Source: Bacteroidota bacterium
GTDB taxonomy: Bacteria; Bacteroidota; Ignavibacteria; SZUA-365
Direction of reading: 5' to 3'
Length of the DNA: 14,799 nucleotides
Assembly (NCBI GenBank): GCA_018224345.1
Contig: JAGTUW010000345.1
Location: 1-14,799, forward strand
Every line of letters starts with the position of its first letter. The stretch's first letter is position 1. Shown here in pieces: positions 7,792 through 14,438 of this stretch. The position numbers and the translations under genes were made by a program. Below the pieces are notes generated by a model. The model saw nothing but the letters and a program-made list of their open reading frames with translations. It was not told the origin of the DNA and made no database searches.

Positions 7792-8385
7792 TCAGGCAAA
7801 ACGAACCTCCACCGCGCGTGGCTGTGCACCGTTGAATGGCGGATATTCGTCGACAAGCAACAGAATATATGCGTTCAATCGCAGCGTATACAGACAGTAT
7901 GAAGCAATGTAACGATACTGCCAGTCCGTCATTCTGCCCAGGAAGAGGATTGTCCACCATGTAAGAAATTGCACGAACGCACAGAGAAAAGTGTAGCCGA
8001 TCACAAAGAACAGATGCGGAAACAGCAACAGCATGCGGAAAAACACCGTTGCGCGGGACATACGCTCCGGATATACAATCCTGACCGCTACGGGGTGGCC
8101 GGAAGATGCAGCACCGGTAAACGGCGGATACCGGTCGGTCAGCCACAACATCCATGCCTGCAAACGGACCGAATAGCAAAAATAACTCAGAAGCATATTC
8201 CACAGCCCTTTGGGATGGCGGCCGGTGAAGACAATGGACCAGAACGAAAGGAAGTGCAGTATCCCGGCACCGAGGCCGTAGAGCAGGGACCAGAACAAAT
8301 GTGGGATTGCGAGCACGGGACGAAGCAACAGCAGAAGACGACTGGATCGATCAGGTTGAGGAAGCAGGATGATGGCTGGATACAT
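7792..8385 (-). CDS. Membrane protein with two DUF4389 units
   Basis: This 197-residue integral membrane protein is built from two similar halves (about residues 14-91 and 108-186). Each half has an R-x-x-L/F-x-x-P-H-L-type start, paired hydrophobic helices ending near a G-R, and a closing motif: LTDRYPPFTG in the first and LVDEYPPFNG in the second. This is the pattern of the DUF4389 family, whose function is unknown; the family name is from recall, not a search. It lies 108 bases upstream of nuoA on the same strand, but nuoA has its own candidate promoter, so a functional link to complex I is not shown. The start at 8385 is supported by GGAG 9 bases upstream. The PII gene is divergent. Confidence 0.8.
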   Translation of the reverse strand: MYPAIILLPQPDRSSRLLLLLRPVLAIPHLFWSLLYGLGAGILHFLSFWSIVFTGRHPKGLWNMLLSYFCYSVRLQAWMLWLTDRYPPFTGAASSGHPVAVRIVYPERMSRATVFFRMLLLFPHLFFVIGYTFLCAFVQFLTWWTILFLGRMTDWQYRYIASYCLYTLRLNAYILLLVDEYPPFNGAQPRAVEVRFA

Positions 8386-8450
8386 TCTGGACGGCTCCGT
8401 CAGATGAGGAATGATGACTCACGCGGCCCGACAGATACGAGAGCAACTGC

Positions 8451-8479
8451 ATGTTACGAAAGATGAAGGACTTGCACAA
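8451..8479 (-). promoter_or_regulatory. Candidate promoter of the DUF4389 gene
   Basis: On the minus strand TTGTGC is followed by 17 bases and TAACAT, a partial sigma-70-like match (three and four of six positions), about 65 bases before the start codon. It lies just left of the divergent candidate promoter for the PII gene. Weak evidence. Confidence 0.25.
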
Positions 8480-8481
8480 CG

Positions 8482-8513
8482 ATTGCTTTTCCATTTTCTG
8501 CGCGGTATTTTCC
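8482..8513 (+). promoter_or_regulatory. Candidate promoter of the PII gene
   Basis: ATTG, then 20 bases, then TATTTTCC. This fits TTG-N20-TAnnTT of the Bacteroidota-type promoter, with the last two positions off. It would leave a leader of about 50 bases before the ATG at 8573. Confidence 0.3.
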
Positions 8514-8572
8514 TTCGCACAGTATGGCAAGGCAACATTGTTCAGTACGCGTTCCATCAACCGATGTTCTCC

Positions 8573-8911
8573 ATGAAAAAAATCGAAGCAATCATCCGCC
8601 CTTTCAAACTTGACGATGTCCGTGACGCGCTGCGCAATATTGATATATTCGGGATGAGTATTTCCGATGTACGGGGGTTCGGACGTCAGAAAGGACAGAG
8701 TGAGACCTACCGTGGAGCGGAATATCGCATGGAGACGCTTCCGAAGCTGAAGATCGAGCTGGTAGTCGCCGACCATCTCGTACAACAGGTCATTGACTGC
8801 ATTGTACAATCCGCTGCGACAGGCCAGGTGGGGGATGGAAAGATATTCGTCCTTCCGGTTCAGGATGTCATCCGTATTCGTACAAGGGAGTCCGGCAACG
8901 ACGCGATCTGA
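8573..8911 (+). CDS. Nitrogen regulatory protein PII (GlnB/GlnK family)
   Basis: This 112-residue PII protein is a trimeric cytosolic sensor of 2-oxoglutarate and ATP/ADP that controls nitrogen-assimilation targets. It starts MKKIEAIIRPFKLDDV, as the family does. The T-loop reads GFGRQKGQSETYRGAEY, with Tyr51 (last Y) at the uridylylation site. The second family signature is TGQVGDGKIFVLP at about 87-99, and the C-terminal RTRESGNDAI is also typical. I chose ATG 8573 because family proteins start exactly there; the longer upstream frame lacks family sequence. No SD is visible. No amtB, glnA or glnD lies in the window, so GlnB and GlnK cannot be told apart. It converges tightly (20 bases) on the kinase gene. 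Confidence 0.96.
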   Translation: MKKIEAIIRPFKLDDVRDALRNIDIFGMSISDVRGFGRQKGQSETYRGAEYRMETLPKLKIELVVADHLVQQVIDCIVQSAATGQVGDGKIFVLPVQDVIRIRTRESGNDAI

Positions 8912-8931
8912 TTCCGTCCTCCCCCCCCGCG

Positions 8932-9882
8932 TCATACTTCCCCGGGCAGCAATGTCAGCGCATTTGCCGTCCCCATCCTGATTCCCCTTTCGACCGCCTC
9001 ATGCATCGTACGTCCTTCGACAATTGCCAGGAGCACACCCGCACTCATCGCATCGCCGCTACCGATGGGATTGGTTGCCGTGATCGCAGGCACGGGATAC
9101 TGCACTGACCGCTCACCCCACCAGGCGTGAACGGGATGCGGTCCGTCGCTGATGACAACACCGTCAGCGCCGAGTCCATGCAACATCGCTGCCAGTTCAT
9201 CATCGCTGCCGTTCGTCCCGGAAAACAATGCATGCAGTGCGCTGAATTCCTCGCGATTGATTTTCACGATGACAGGTTTTCTTCTGCTCTCCGTAGCAGT
9301 CCGCAATTGTGCTCGCCTCTCCTCTCCGGCAATAAGTGGTTTCCCTGCCGCCGCCCCTGCAAGAGCTGCCAACAGCGTCCAGCCCTGGGCATCGACAACC
9401 AGGGGTTGCGCACACTCCACACAGCGACGGGCACAGGCGGTATAAAACGCCGGGGAGAGTCCACCGGGCAACGACCCTGCCAGCAATACACCATCAGCCG
9501 CCTCAATACTGAGTATAGCTTCACGAAGAAAGCGATCCGCTTCATCGGGATCGAGCGGCAGCGCCTCCTGAATAAATTCCGTGGCGCGACCGCCCTCTTC
9601 CACAATACTGATGCAGCTTCGCGTCTGCCGCTGCGTCGGCGTCAATCGCAGTTGTATCCCCAACGGCACAAGCTGCCGTTCAAGTCGCGAGCGCAGGTTG
9701 CTGCCCGCTGGTGTGCAGAGAACGACCTGCGCCCCGGATATTGCGGCTGCTCGCGCGGCGTTCGCTCCTTTTCCCGAAGCATGCGTCACGACGTCCCGGC
9801 TGCGATGTACAGCACCGGGTATCAGCTTCGCCACGGAGAAGATACGTTTGTCGTCAGGTGATGGTGCGATGACAGTAATCAT
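8932..9882 (-). CDS. PfkB-family sugar kinase (1-phosphofructokinase/tagatose-6-phosphate kinase-like branch)
   Basis: This ribokinase-fold enzyme is expected to phosphorylate a sugar or sugar phosphate with ATP. With ATG 9882 it has 316 residues. Visible are LIPGAVHR at 20-27, SGKGANAAR at 36-44 (family GGKGxNVAR), GSLPGGLSPAFY at 136-147, VKINREEF at 206-213 and NPIGSGDAMSAG at 271-282 with catalytic base D277. It departs from the family in two ways: the usual N-P-A-x-D near the N-terminus is P-S-P-D-D (D11 kept), and an Ala/Arg-rich insertion of about 25 residues (175-203) precedes VKINREE. The substrate is therefore uncertain. ATG 9882 gives the family-like MITV start; ATG 9894 would add four residues. 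A promoter lies at 9978-10009 and a hairpin covers the start region. Confidence 0.85.
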   Translation of the reverse strand: MITVIAPSPDDKRIFSVAKLIPGAVHRSRDVVTHASGKGANAARAAAISGAQVVLCTPAGSNLRSRLERQLVPLGIQLRLTPTQRQTRSCISIVEEGGRATEFIQEALPLDPDEADRFLREAILSIEAADGVLLAGSLPGGLSPAFYTACARRCVECAQPLVVDAQGWTLLAALAGAAAGKPLIAGEERRAQLRTATESRRKPVIVKINREEFSALHALFSGTNGSDDELAAMLHGLGADGVVISDGPHPVHAWWGERSVQYPVPAITATNPIGSGDAMSAGVLLAIVEGRTMHEAVERGIRMGTANALTLLPGEV

Positions 9883-9891
9883 GGAGATGAT

Positions 9892-9926
9892 CATACCTGG
9901 CCGGTATGCCCATCCGGCCGGGTATG
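9892..9926 (-). promoter_or_regulatory. Hairpin/dyad over the translation start of the PfkB-family kinase
   Basis: CATACCTGGCCGG and CCGGCCGGGTATG flank a 9-base loop, giving a 13-base stem with one mismatch. It lies in the kinase leader and includes the upstream ATG (9894) and the only AGG that could serve as an SD. It is not followed by a T-run on either strand, so a terminator is unlikely; an RNA switch-like hairpin or a protein operator is possible. Confidence 0.5.
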
Positions 9927-9977
9927 TGTTGCCTCATTGTCAAAGAAGGTTAGAAGGTTAAGAGAGGCTATTCGTTA

Positions 9978-10009
9978 CAAAAGTAGCGATTAGCCCGATG
10001 CGATCCAAC
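9978..10009 (-). promoter_or_regulatory. Candidate promoter of the PfkB-family kinase (Bacteroidota-type)
   Basis: On the minus strand GTTG, 20 bases, then TACTTTTG: a full match to the TAnnTTTG element with correct spacing to TTG. Predicted transcription starts near 9971, leaving about 90 bases of leader that contains the hairpin at 9892-9926. Confidence 0.55.
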
Positions 10010-10198
10010 CAAATGATATTTTTTTCTCGAACAAAAGCAGGTATATTGCATGTGCCGTGCGGGTCGTGATCGCGCGGCTTCACCTTATCCGGCATGCGTA
10101 TGTCTCCTTCACTTCCATTCCGCACGCTCATCCTCTCCCCATTGACCAGCGCTGTTTCACCACGGATTACTCGCCTTATCACACCCAGATATCCGTTT

Positions 10199-10229
10199 TT
10201 GTGGATGTCCGGGATTTCTGATACATCGT
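10199..10229 (+). promoter_or_regulatory. Weak candidate promoter of saccharopine dehydrogenase
   Basis: A T-run ending in TTG at 10199-10201 is followed 20 bases later by TACATCGT. Only the TTG, the TA and one further T fit the Bacteroidota pattern. Its position, about 60 bases before the ATG, is reasonable, but the match is poor. Confidence 0.22.
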
Positions 10230-10287
10230 TATTCTTCATTCCGAACCATTACCAATCATTCTTATTCGAGAAACAAAGGAGTCTCCA

Positions 10288-11610
10288 ATGAAACAGGTTC
10301 TCGTACTGGGTGCAGGCCTCGTGGCACGTCCATTGGTGCGATACCTCCTCAACGAGCAGGACATTCAGGTGACCGTTGCTTCCCGCACAGTAAGCAAAGC
10401 GGAGAAGCTGATTGATTCCCATCCGCGCGGGATCGCACAAGCGATTGACGTGCAGGATGAGGAGTCCCTGCGCGCCGCAATTAAAAAAGCACAAATCGTT
10501 ATCAGTCTTGTGCCGTGGATTCATCACATGAACGTCGCGAATCTTTGCGTCGAACTGGGAAGGGACCTGGTGACGACATCATATGTGAAACCGGAAATGC
10601 AGGCACTCGACGACACGGTACGTGAGAAAGGGTTGATTTTCCTCAATGAAATCGGTGTCGATCCGGGTATCGACCATATGGCCGCAATGAGCGTCATCAA
10701 TCGTGTCAAAGCCGCTGGCGGCAGAATCAGCAGCTTCTATTCATACTGTGGCGGACTCCCTGCCCAACGGGACAACAACAACCCACTGGGTTACAAGTTC
10801 TCCTGGAGCCCGGTCGGCGTCATGCTCGCTGCAAAAAACAATGGCCGGTACCTCAAAAACGGAACCATCGTCAACGTACTTCCGGAGCATCTGTTCGAAC
10901 ATTACTGGCTGCTGGATGTGCCGGGCGCCGGGACCTTCGAGGCCTATGTCAACAGGGATGCACTGCCGTATATGAAGATCTACGGTATCGAGGATACGAA
11001 AAGCATGTATCGCGGTACGTTGCGAAACGTCGGCCATTGTGAATCCTGGAATTATTTCAAGAAACTCGGATTGCTGGATCAGGAACGAATATTTGATTTC
11101 CGCCATACGTCCCCGCGGGAAACCATGGCGGCACTGGTCGACAGCAACGGAGACAATCTTCTCGATGACATCGCGCGTTTCCTCGATATTCCACGCTACT
11201 CGATCACGATCAAAAAATTGCAGTGGATGGGCCTTCTGTCCGAGGAAATTCTGCCTCTGGAACAGAAAAGCGTTTTCGACATGTTTGCCCACATCCTCGA
11301 GGACAAACTTGTCTATGCGCCGGGTGAAGTCGATATGCTCCTTCAGCACCATGAGTTCGTTGCGGAATATTCCGACGGACGCAAGACATTGCTGACTTCG
11401 ACCATGGTCGATACGGGTATCGAAGGTGGGGACAGTTCCATGGCGCGTACCGTCAGTCTCCCTGCAGCAATCGCGACGAAATTGATTCTGAGTGGGCAGC
11501 TCAAAGGCACGGGCGTCTGCATCCCCGTGCAGCCACATATTTACGAACCGGTGCTCAAGGAATTGGATACGATGAATATACGGCTGATCGAGCACGAGAC
11601 AACGCTGTAA
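10288..11610 (+). CDS. Saccharopine dehydrogenase, glutamate-forming type (LYS9/SDH-like)
   Basis: This 440-residue enzyme should interconvert saccharopine and glutamate plus 2-aminoadipate 6-semialdehyde with NAD(P). The N-terminal Rossmann fold begins KQVLVLGAGLVARPLVRYL (glycine motif at residues 8-16). Further signatures of the SDH half of eukaryotic LKR/SDH are VISLVPW at 71-77, EIGVDPGIDHM at 121-131, SYCGGLPA at 152-159, NPLGYKFSWSPVGVM at 165-179, and MARTVSLPAAIATKLIL near 385-401. It aligns by memory along its length with the C-terminal part of human AASS. The start is secure: AAAGGAG lies 6 bases before the ATG. The gene encoding the partner reductase half lies tail to tail downstream, sharing a hairpin terminator. 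Direction in vivo (lysine breakdown or synthesis) cannot be read from sequence; the LKR/SDH arrangement favours breakdown. Confidence 0.92.
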   Translation: MKQVLVLGAGLVARPLVRYLLNEQDIQVTVASRTVSKAEKLIDSHPRGIAQAIDVQDEESLRAAIKKAQIVISLVPWIHHMNVANLCVELGRDLVTTSYVKPEMQALDDTVREKGLIFLNEIGVDPGIDHMAAMSVINRVKAAGGRISSFYSYCGGLPAQRDNNNPLGYKFSWSPVGVMLAAKNNGRYLKNGTIVNVLPEHLFEHYWLLDVPGAGTFEAYVNRDALPYMKIYGIEDTKSMYRGTLRNVGHCESWNYFKKLGLLDQERIFDFRHTSPRETMAALVDSNGDNLLDDIARFLDIPRYSITIKKLQWMGLLSEEILPLEQKSVFDMFAHILEDKLVYAPGEVDMLLQHHEFVAEYSDGRKTLLTSTMVDTGIEGGDSSMARTVSLPAAIATKLILSGQLKGTGVCIPVQPHIYEPVLKELDTMNIRLIEHETTL

Positions 11611-11626
11611 CACCTGCCGCTTTATT

Positions 11627-11666
11627 CAAGGCCCTCCACCGTGCTCTCGCACAGTGGAGGGTCTTG
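11627..11666. terminator. Two-way hairpin terminator between the convergent SDH and LKR genes
   Basis: CAAG-G-CCCTCCAC and GTGGAGGG-T-CTTG pair around a 14-base loop, giving 8 + 4 base pairs separated by one mismatch. It sits 16 bases after the SDH stop and about 36 bases past the LKR stop. T-runs are short on both sides (GTCCGTTTCT on the plus strand), so strength is moderate. Confidence 0.65.
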
Positions 11667-11702
11667 TCCGTTTCTATCGTACACACCACTCCCCCACATC
11701 GA

Positions 11703-13037
11703 CTACTCCCCCCCCGTGTTCACGTCTTCGACTGCGGATTGCAGATACGCGAAATCCGGGGTCAACCGGCCGGCGTGCGCGATCACCGCGCGCTTCAACT
11801 CCGGTGGAAGCATAAGTTCCTCGTACGACGCGCGAAAGTCCGCCGCCGCCAGCGCAGACACCAACGGTAACAATGAGGCACCGAAGGCCATACTGGCCTC
11901 CAGCGGGAGCTCGGTCGGCAGCTTGTCGACAGCAAGGATGACCGGTCCATCACCCTCGACGCCATCGATCACAGTACCGCCGAGAGGTTCATAGATGAAG
12001 ACCGGCGCTTCCGCGTTCGTTTCTTTGACAGTCATCTGAATCGAACCATCGATATCGCAGGTGATATCGCCGATGACGCGCAGACGGGGACGTTCGGGCC
12101 GCGACCAGAGAGCGCGTGCGTCTTCGATCGTAATCAGACGCGGGTAGCGCGGTTCCCAGTAAATTCCATTGATCATCATCGTCAGGAAGGGCAGGTATTC
12201 GTCAAAGCGTGCCCGATAGCGTTCCGGGTGATCATAAAACTCCTGAAGGTCAAAACCGGCGTCCGGTCGCAATGCTGCGAACATATCCTCTTCCCGGAAC
12301 TCCACTTTGTACACGACACGATTCGAAAATTCGCCGCGTTGAAAAAAGTCCGCCAGCCCGGCCGGAGCAATCACCTCCACGGGCAGTAGATCATACAGTT
12401 GCTGTGCACCTTTCGAGACATTCCCGTAACCGGTGAAGCCGCAGACGAACGGGGTCAACGCCGGTGGTAGACCTTCGCTGCTGATACGCGCGCCGACCTC
12501 CCGGAATTCGTGCTCGGCATCAGCGAGCAGACGGTATTGGGTTGCATACCGGATACGGGAAAACGGTGTTGTCAATCCCTCGATCTCCAGCCGCCGTCCC
12601 AACGCCCACATTGAATCGATCATTCCGGCATATCCGGCGTAGTTTCCAAAGAACACCAGACGACGGCCCTCATCGTCCTTGATCAACTCGTAATCGACAA
12701 GAGTGATACCGTGATCGAGGATATGCCTGAGCATGGGCATATTGTACGGCTGCGCCTTGATGGTATGAGAGAAAAACGCATACGCCATGCCGTCGAGCAT
12801 GAATGCAGGTTGAATTTCCTTGACCCCGAATACAATATTGCAGTCGGACAGATCCTCGCGCACTTCGGCACCCGCAGAAACATACTCCGCGTCGGGAAAG
12901 ACGCGGTTGGGCATCGGTTGCACGCACACGCGCAGTCCCTGTCGCCCGATCAATTCCTGCACCTGTCCGGGCGAAAGCGGGACACGGCGTTGCGTCTTGT
13001 CCTTTGTTTCCTTGCGAATACCGATACGGTTGACCAT
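11703..13037 (-). CDS. Lysine-ketoglutarate reductase (saccharopine-forming, LKR domain protein)
   Basis: This 444-residue enzyme is expected to condense lysine and 2-oxoglutarate to saccharopine with NADPH. It has an alanine dehydrogenase/PNT-like N-terminal domain (RIGIRKETKDKTQRRVPLSP at 4-23, FFSHTIKAQ at 88-96, FGNYAGYAGMID at 130-141), a dinucleotide fold (GFTGYGNVSKGAQQLYDLLP at 200-219), then NGIYWEPRYPRLIT at 290-303, GDITCDIDGSI at 323-333 and KLPTELPLEAS at 372-382. The order and motifs match the LKR half of eukaryotic LKR/SDH, including the part just before the SDH junction. I chose ATG 13037 (AAGGAG 10 bases upstream); the frame stays open upstream to 13280 but without family sequence, and ATG 13046 sits too close to the SD. 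The gene ends in a run of eight G, but the tail looks intact. Confidence 0.9.
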   Translation of the reverse strand: MVNRIGIRKETKDKTQRRVPLSPGQVQELIGRQGLRVCVQPMPNRVFPDAEYVSAGAEVREDLSDCNIVFGVKEIQPAFMLDGMAYAFFSHTIKAQPYNMPMLRHILDHGITLVDYELIKDDEGRRLVFFGNYAGYAGMIDSMWALGRRLEIEGLTTPFSRIRYATQYRLLADAEHEFREVGARISSEGLPPALTPFVCGFTGYGNVSKGAQQLYDLLPVEVIAPAGLADFFQRGEFSNRVVYKVEFREEDMFAALRPDAGFDLQEFYDHPERYRARFDEYLPFLTMMINGIYWEPRYPRLITIEDARALWSRPERPRLRVIGDITCDIDGSIQMTVKETNAEAPVFIYEPLGGTVIDGVEGDGPVILAVDKLPTELPLEASMAFGASLLPLVSALAAADFRASYEELMLPPELKRAVIAHAGRLTPDFAYLQSAVEDVNTGGE

Positions 13038-13093
13038 ATCCTTCATTCTCCTTGTAGCAGTCCTTGCGGACAGTTGAATTGTTGTTCGTGATA

Positions 13094-13128
13094 CAAACGT
13101 ATTGTCACCGTGCGATTCCGGTGATACG
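13094..13128 (-). promoter_or_regulatory. Candidate LKR promoter element with overlapping inverted repeat
   Basis: On the minus strand TACGTTTG (13094-13101) is a perfect TAnnTTTG element about 57 bases before the LKR start, but no TTG lies at the expected upstream spacing. An interrupted inverted repeat overlaps it: CGTA-(3 bases)-TCACCG, an 8-base loop, then CGGTGATACG. A regulator bound there would block the promoter; the missing upstream element could mean activator dependence. Inference from pattern only. Confidence 0.35.
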
Positions 13129-13164
13129 TCATGCCTGATGCCAATTTCGCGGCCGTTGGCTCTG

Positions 13165-14154
13165 TCAGGATCCTGCTCCTGTAATCTGTGTGCTTCCCGA
13201 CGGGGTATCCTCCCTGCGCACATCGGTGAGTCCTGCTTCTTCCATCCACGATCGCACTTCCGCTTCGGTATAGGTATCACCTGCTTCTGTAGCTACCAGC
13301 ATGTTCAGGGCGAACAATGCCGCGTTCGTTGGGTGCACTCTATCCTCGTCAATAATGAAATCCTGTACGATCACCTTGCCACCTGGATTCAGAGACGCAG
13401 CACATTTCCTGATGAGCCGGCGGTTTTCATCCCGCGCGTTACTGTGCACGATGGCAGAAAGAAACACGATATCGAAGCCACCGGGAAGCTCATCCTGATG
13501 ATAATCACCCGCTACTGTAGCGATACGATGCGCCAGTCCGGCTTCTTCGATATATCGTCGCGTCAGTGGGATCACTCCGGGCAAATCGAACACTGTTGCA
13601 TGCAGATCGCGCTTCACTGCAATCATCGCCATGCTGTAGGCTGCCGATCCCCCACCGACGTCGAGCACGCGCTCCACGTCATGAAGGTCGATAAGGTTTA
13701 CATCTCCCGGCGCCTGCGCGCGTGCGCGATGATGCATGGCAGCAATAAAAGGTTCTGCCCACGAATCACCACGTTCAGCAAGATCAGTGCGTGAGGTGAC
13801 GGTCCCGTCCCGTACTGCTTCCGTTAAATGACTCCAGTACTCCCAAAGCTGATTGCTGTGCGCGATACCCGCCAGGTAATCGGGTCTGGACCGCACAAGA
13901 TAGCGATCGGTCGTCGCAGTATTGAGGAAGTGCTCATCCTGTTTCCTCAAGTATCCCATGGCTACAAGTGCATTCATCAGCCGGTCCGCCCCCTTCACAT
14001 GCAGCCCGAGTTCACCGGCTACGTCCCGTGAAGAACGCTTTCCGTCGGCCAATGCAGTAAATATTCCCAATTCCACGGCGGTCAGGAGCACACGACTGCT
14101 TCGATACGCGTGAATTGTTGCAGTCAGATCTTCCAGGGCAGGTTCAAGAGACAT
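13165..14154 (-). CDS. SAM-dependent O-methyltransferase-family protein (class with N-terminal dimerisation domain)
   Basis: With ATG 14154 the protein has 329 residues. Residues about 10-95 form a winged-helix dimerisation domain (TAVELGIFTALADGKRS, then DRLMNALVAMGYL). A Rossmann methyltransferase domain follows, with the SAM glycine motif VLDVGGGSAAYS at 163-174, an acidic strand end FDLPGV at 189-194, GDY at 216-218 and LNPGGKVIVQDFIIDEDR at 255-272. H237 in SAIVHSNARDEN lies where plant-type O-methyltransferases have their catalytic His, but the usual H-x-W-x-D-E is not kept. The substrate is unknown. ATG 14154 has GAGGAG 7 bases upstream; a TTG at 14187 would extend the frame but lacks an SD. 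It lies 127 bases upstream of LKR on the same strand and could be co-transcribed, although LKR has its own promoter-like element. Confidence 0.87.
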   Translation of the reverse strand: MSLEPALEDLTATIHAYRSSRVLLTAVELGIFTALADGKRSSRDVAGELGLHVKGADRLMNALVAMGYLRKQDEHFLNTATTDRYLVRSRPDYLAGIAHSNQLWEYWSHLTEAVRDGTVTSRTDLAERGDSWAEPFIAAMHHRARAQAPGDVNLIDLHDVERVLDVGGGSAAYSMAMIAVKRDLHATVFDLPGVIPLTRRYIEEAGLAHRIATVAGDYHQDELPGGFDIVFLSAIVHSNARDENRRLIRKCAASLNPGGKVIVQDFIIDEDRVHPTNAALFALNMLVATEAGDTYTEAEVRSWMEEAGLTDVRREDTPSGSTQITGAGS

Positions 14155-14397
14155 ACATGGACTCCTCATAGTTACGACATACGACAATATGTGAAAAGCC
14201 GCGGGGATTCACGAATAATCCATGCATGCCAGTGGTGCATGCCCTCTCTTCTCCGCATGGGAAGCACGTGTTCCGGCCTGCCTGCGCACAATGGTTCACT
14301 GACAGTGGAACCACGCATTGTCCCGACAACACGTGAGGGACACGCCCCGCCTCCTGCCTGATCGCAAACATAATGTCCGGAATTCGCATCGCGGGAC

Positions 14398-14426
14398 TTG
14401 ACAGTTATCCTCACGGGAGCTATTTT
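14398..14426 (+). promoter_or_regulatory. Promoter of tRNA-Gly
   Basis: TTGACA (perfect -35), 17 bases, TATTTT. Read as Bacteroidota-type it is TTG-N20-TATTTTTC, seven of eight positions of TAnnTTTG. Transcription would begin about 5-10 bases before the tRNA. Confidence 0.65.
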
Positions 14427-14438
14427 TCATCCGGCATT

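Larger units (their letters stand above)
9895..10287. other. Intergenic region between the divergent kinase and saccharopine dehydrogenase genes
   Basis: About 390 bases without a convincing gene. It holds the kinase leader hairpin and promoter on the minus strand, a tandem pair GAAGGTTA at 9945-9960, and a weak promoter candidate for the dehydrogenase near 10199-10229. Short reading frames on both strands (a 93-codon minus frame at 9958-10239 and a 65-codon plus frame at 10094-10291) have no recognisable domain and overlap these signals, so I do not call them. Confidence 0.6.

Noticed and set aside
8351..8935. 194-codon minus-strand frame over the PII gene
   Set aside because: Antisense of a clear PII protein, also overlapping the DUF4389 start; no recognisable domain.
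9892..9926. Hairpin as a transcription terminator
   Set aside because: No T-run follows on either strand and it lies at the 5' end of the kinase gene, not at a gene end.
9958..10239. Small minus-strand frame (93 codons) upstream of the kinase
   Set aside because: No SD, no recognisable domain, and it spans the kinase promoter; probably chance.
10741..11613. 290-codon minus-strand frame over saccharopine dehydrogenase
   Set aside because: Shadow of the plus-strand enzyme, which has full-length family similarity and a strong SD.
13038..13280. Upstream 81-codon extension of the LKR frame
   Set aside because: The sequence MIPIPKRKCDRGWKK and onward has no family similarity, overlaps the methyltransferase end and the promoter-like element, and a good SD precedes the ATG at 13037.
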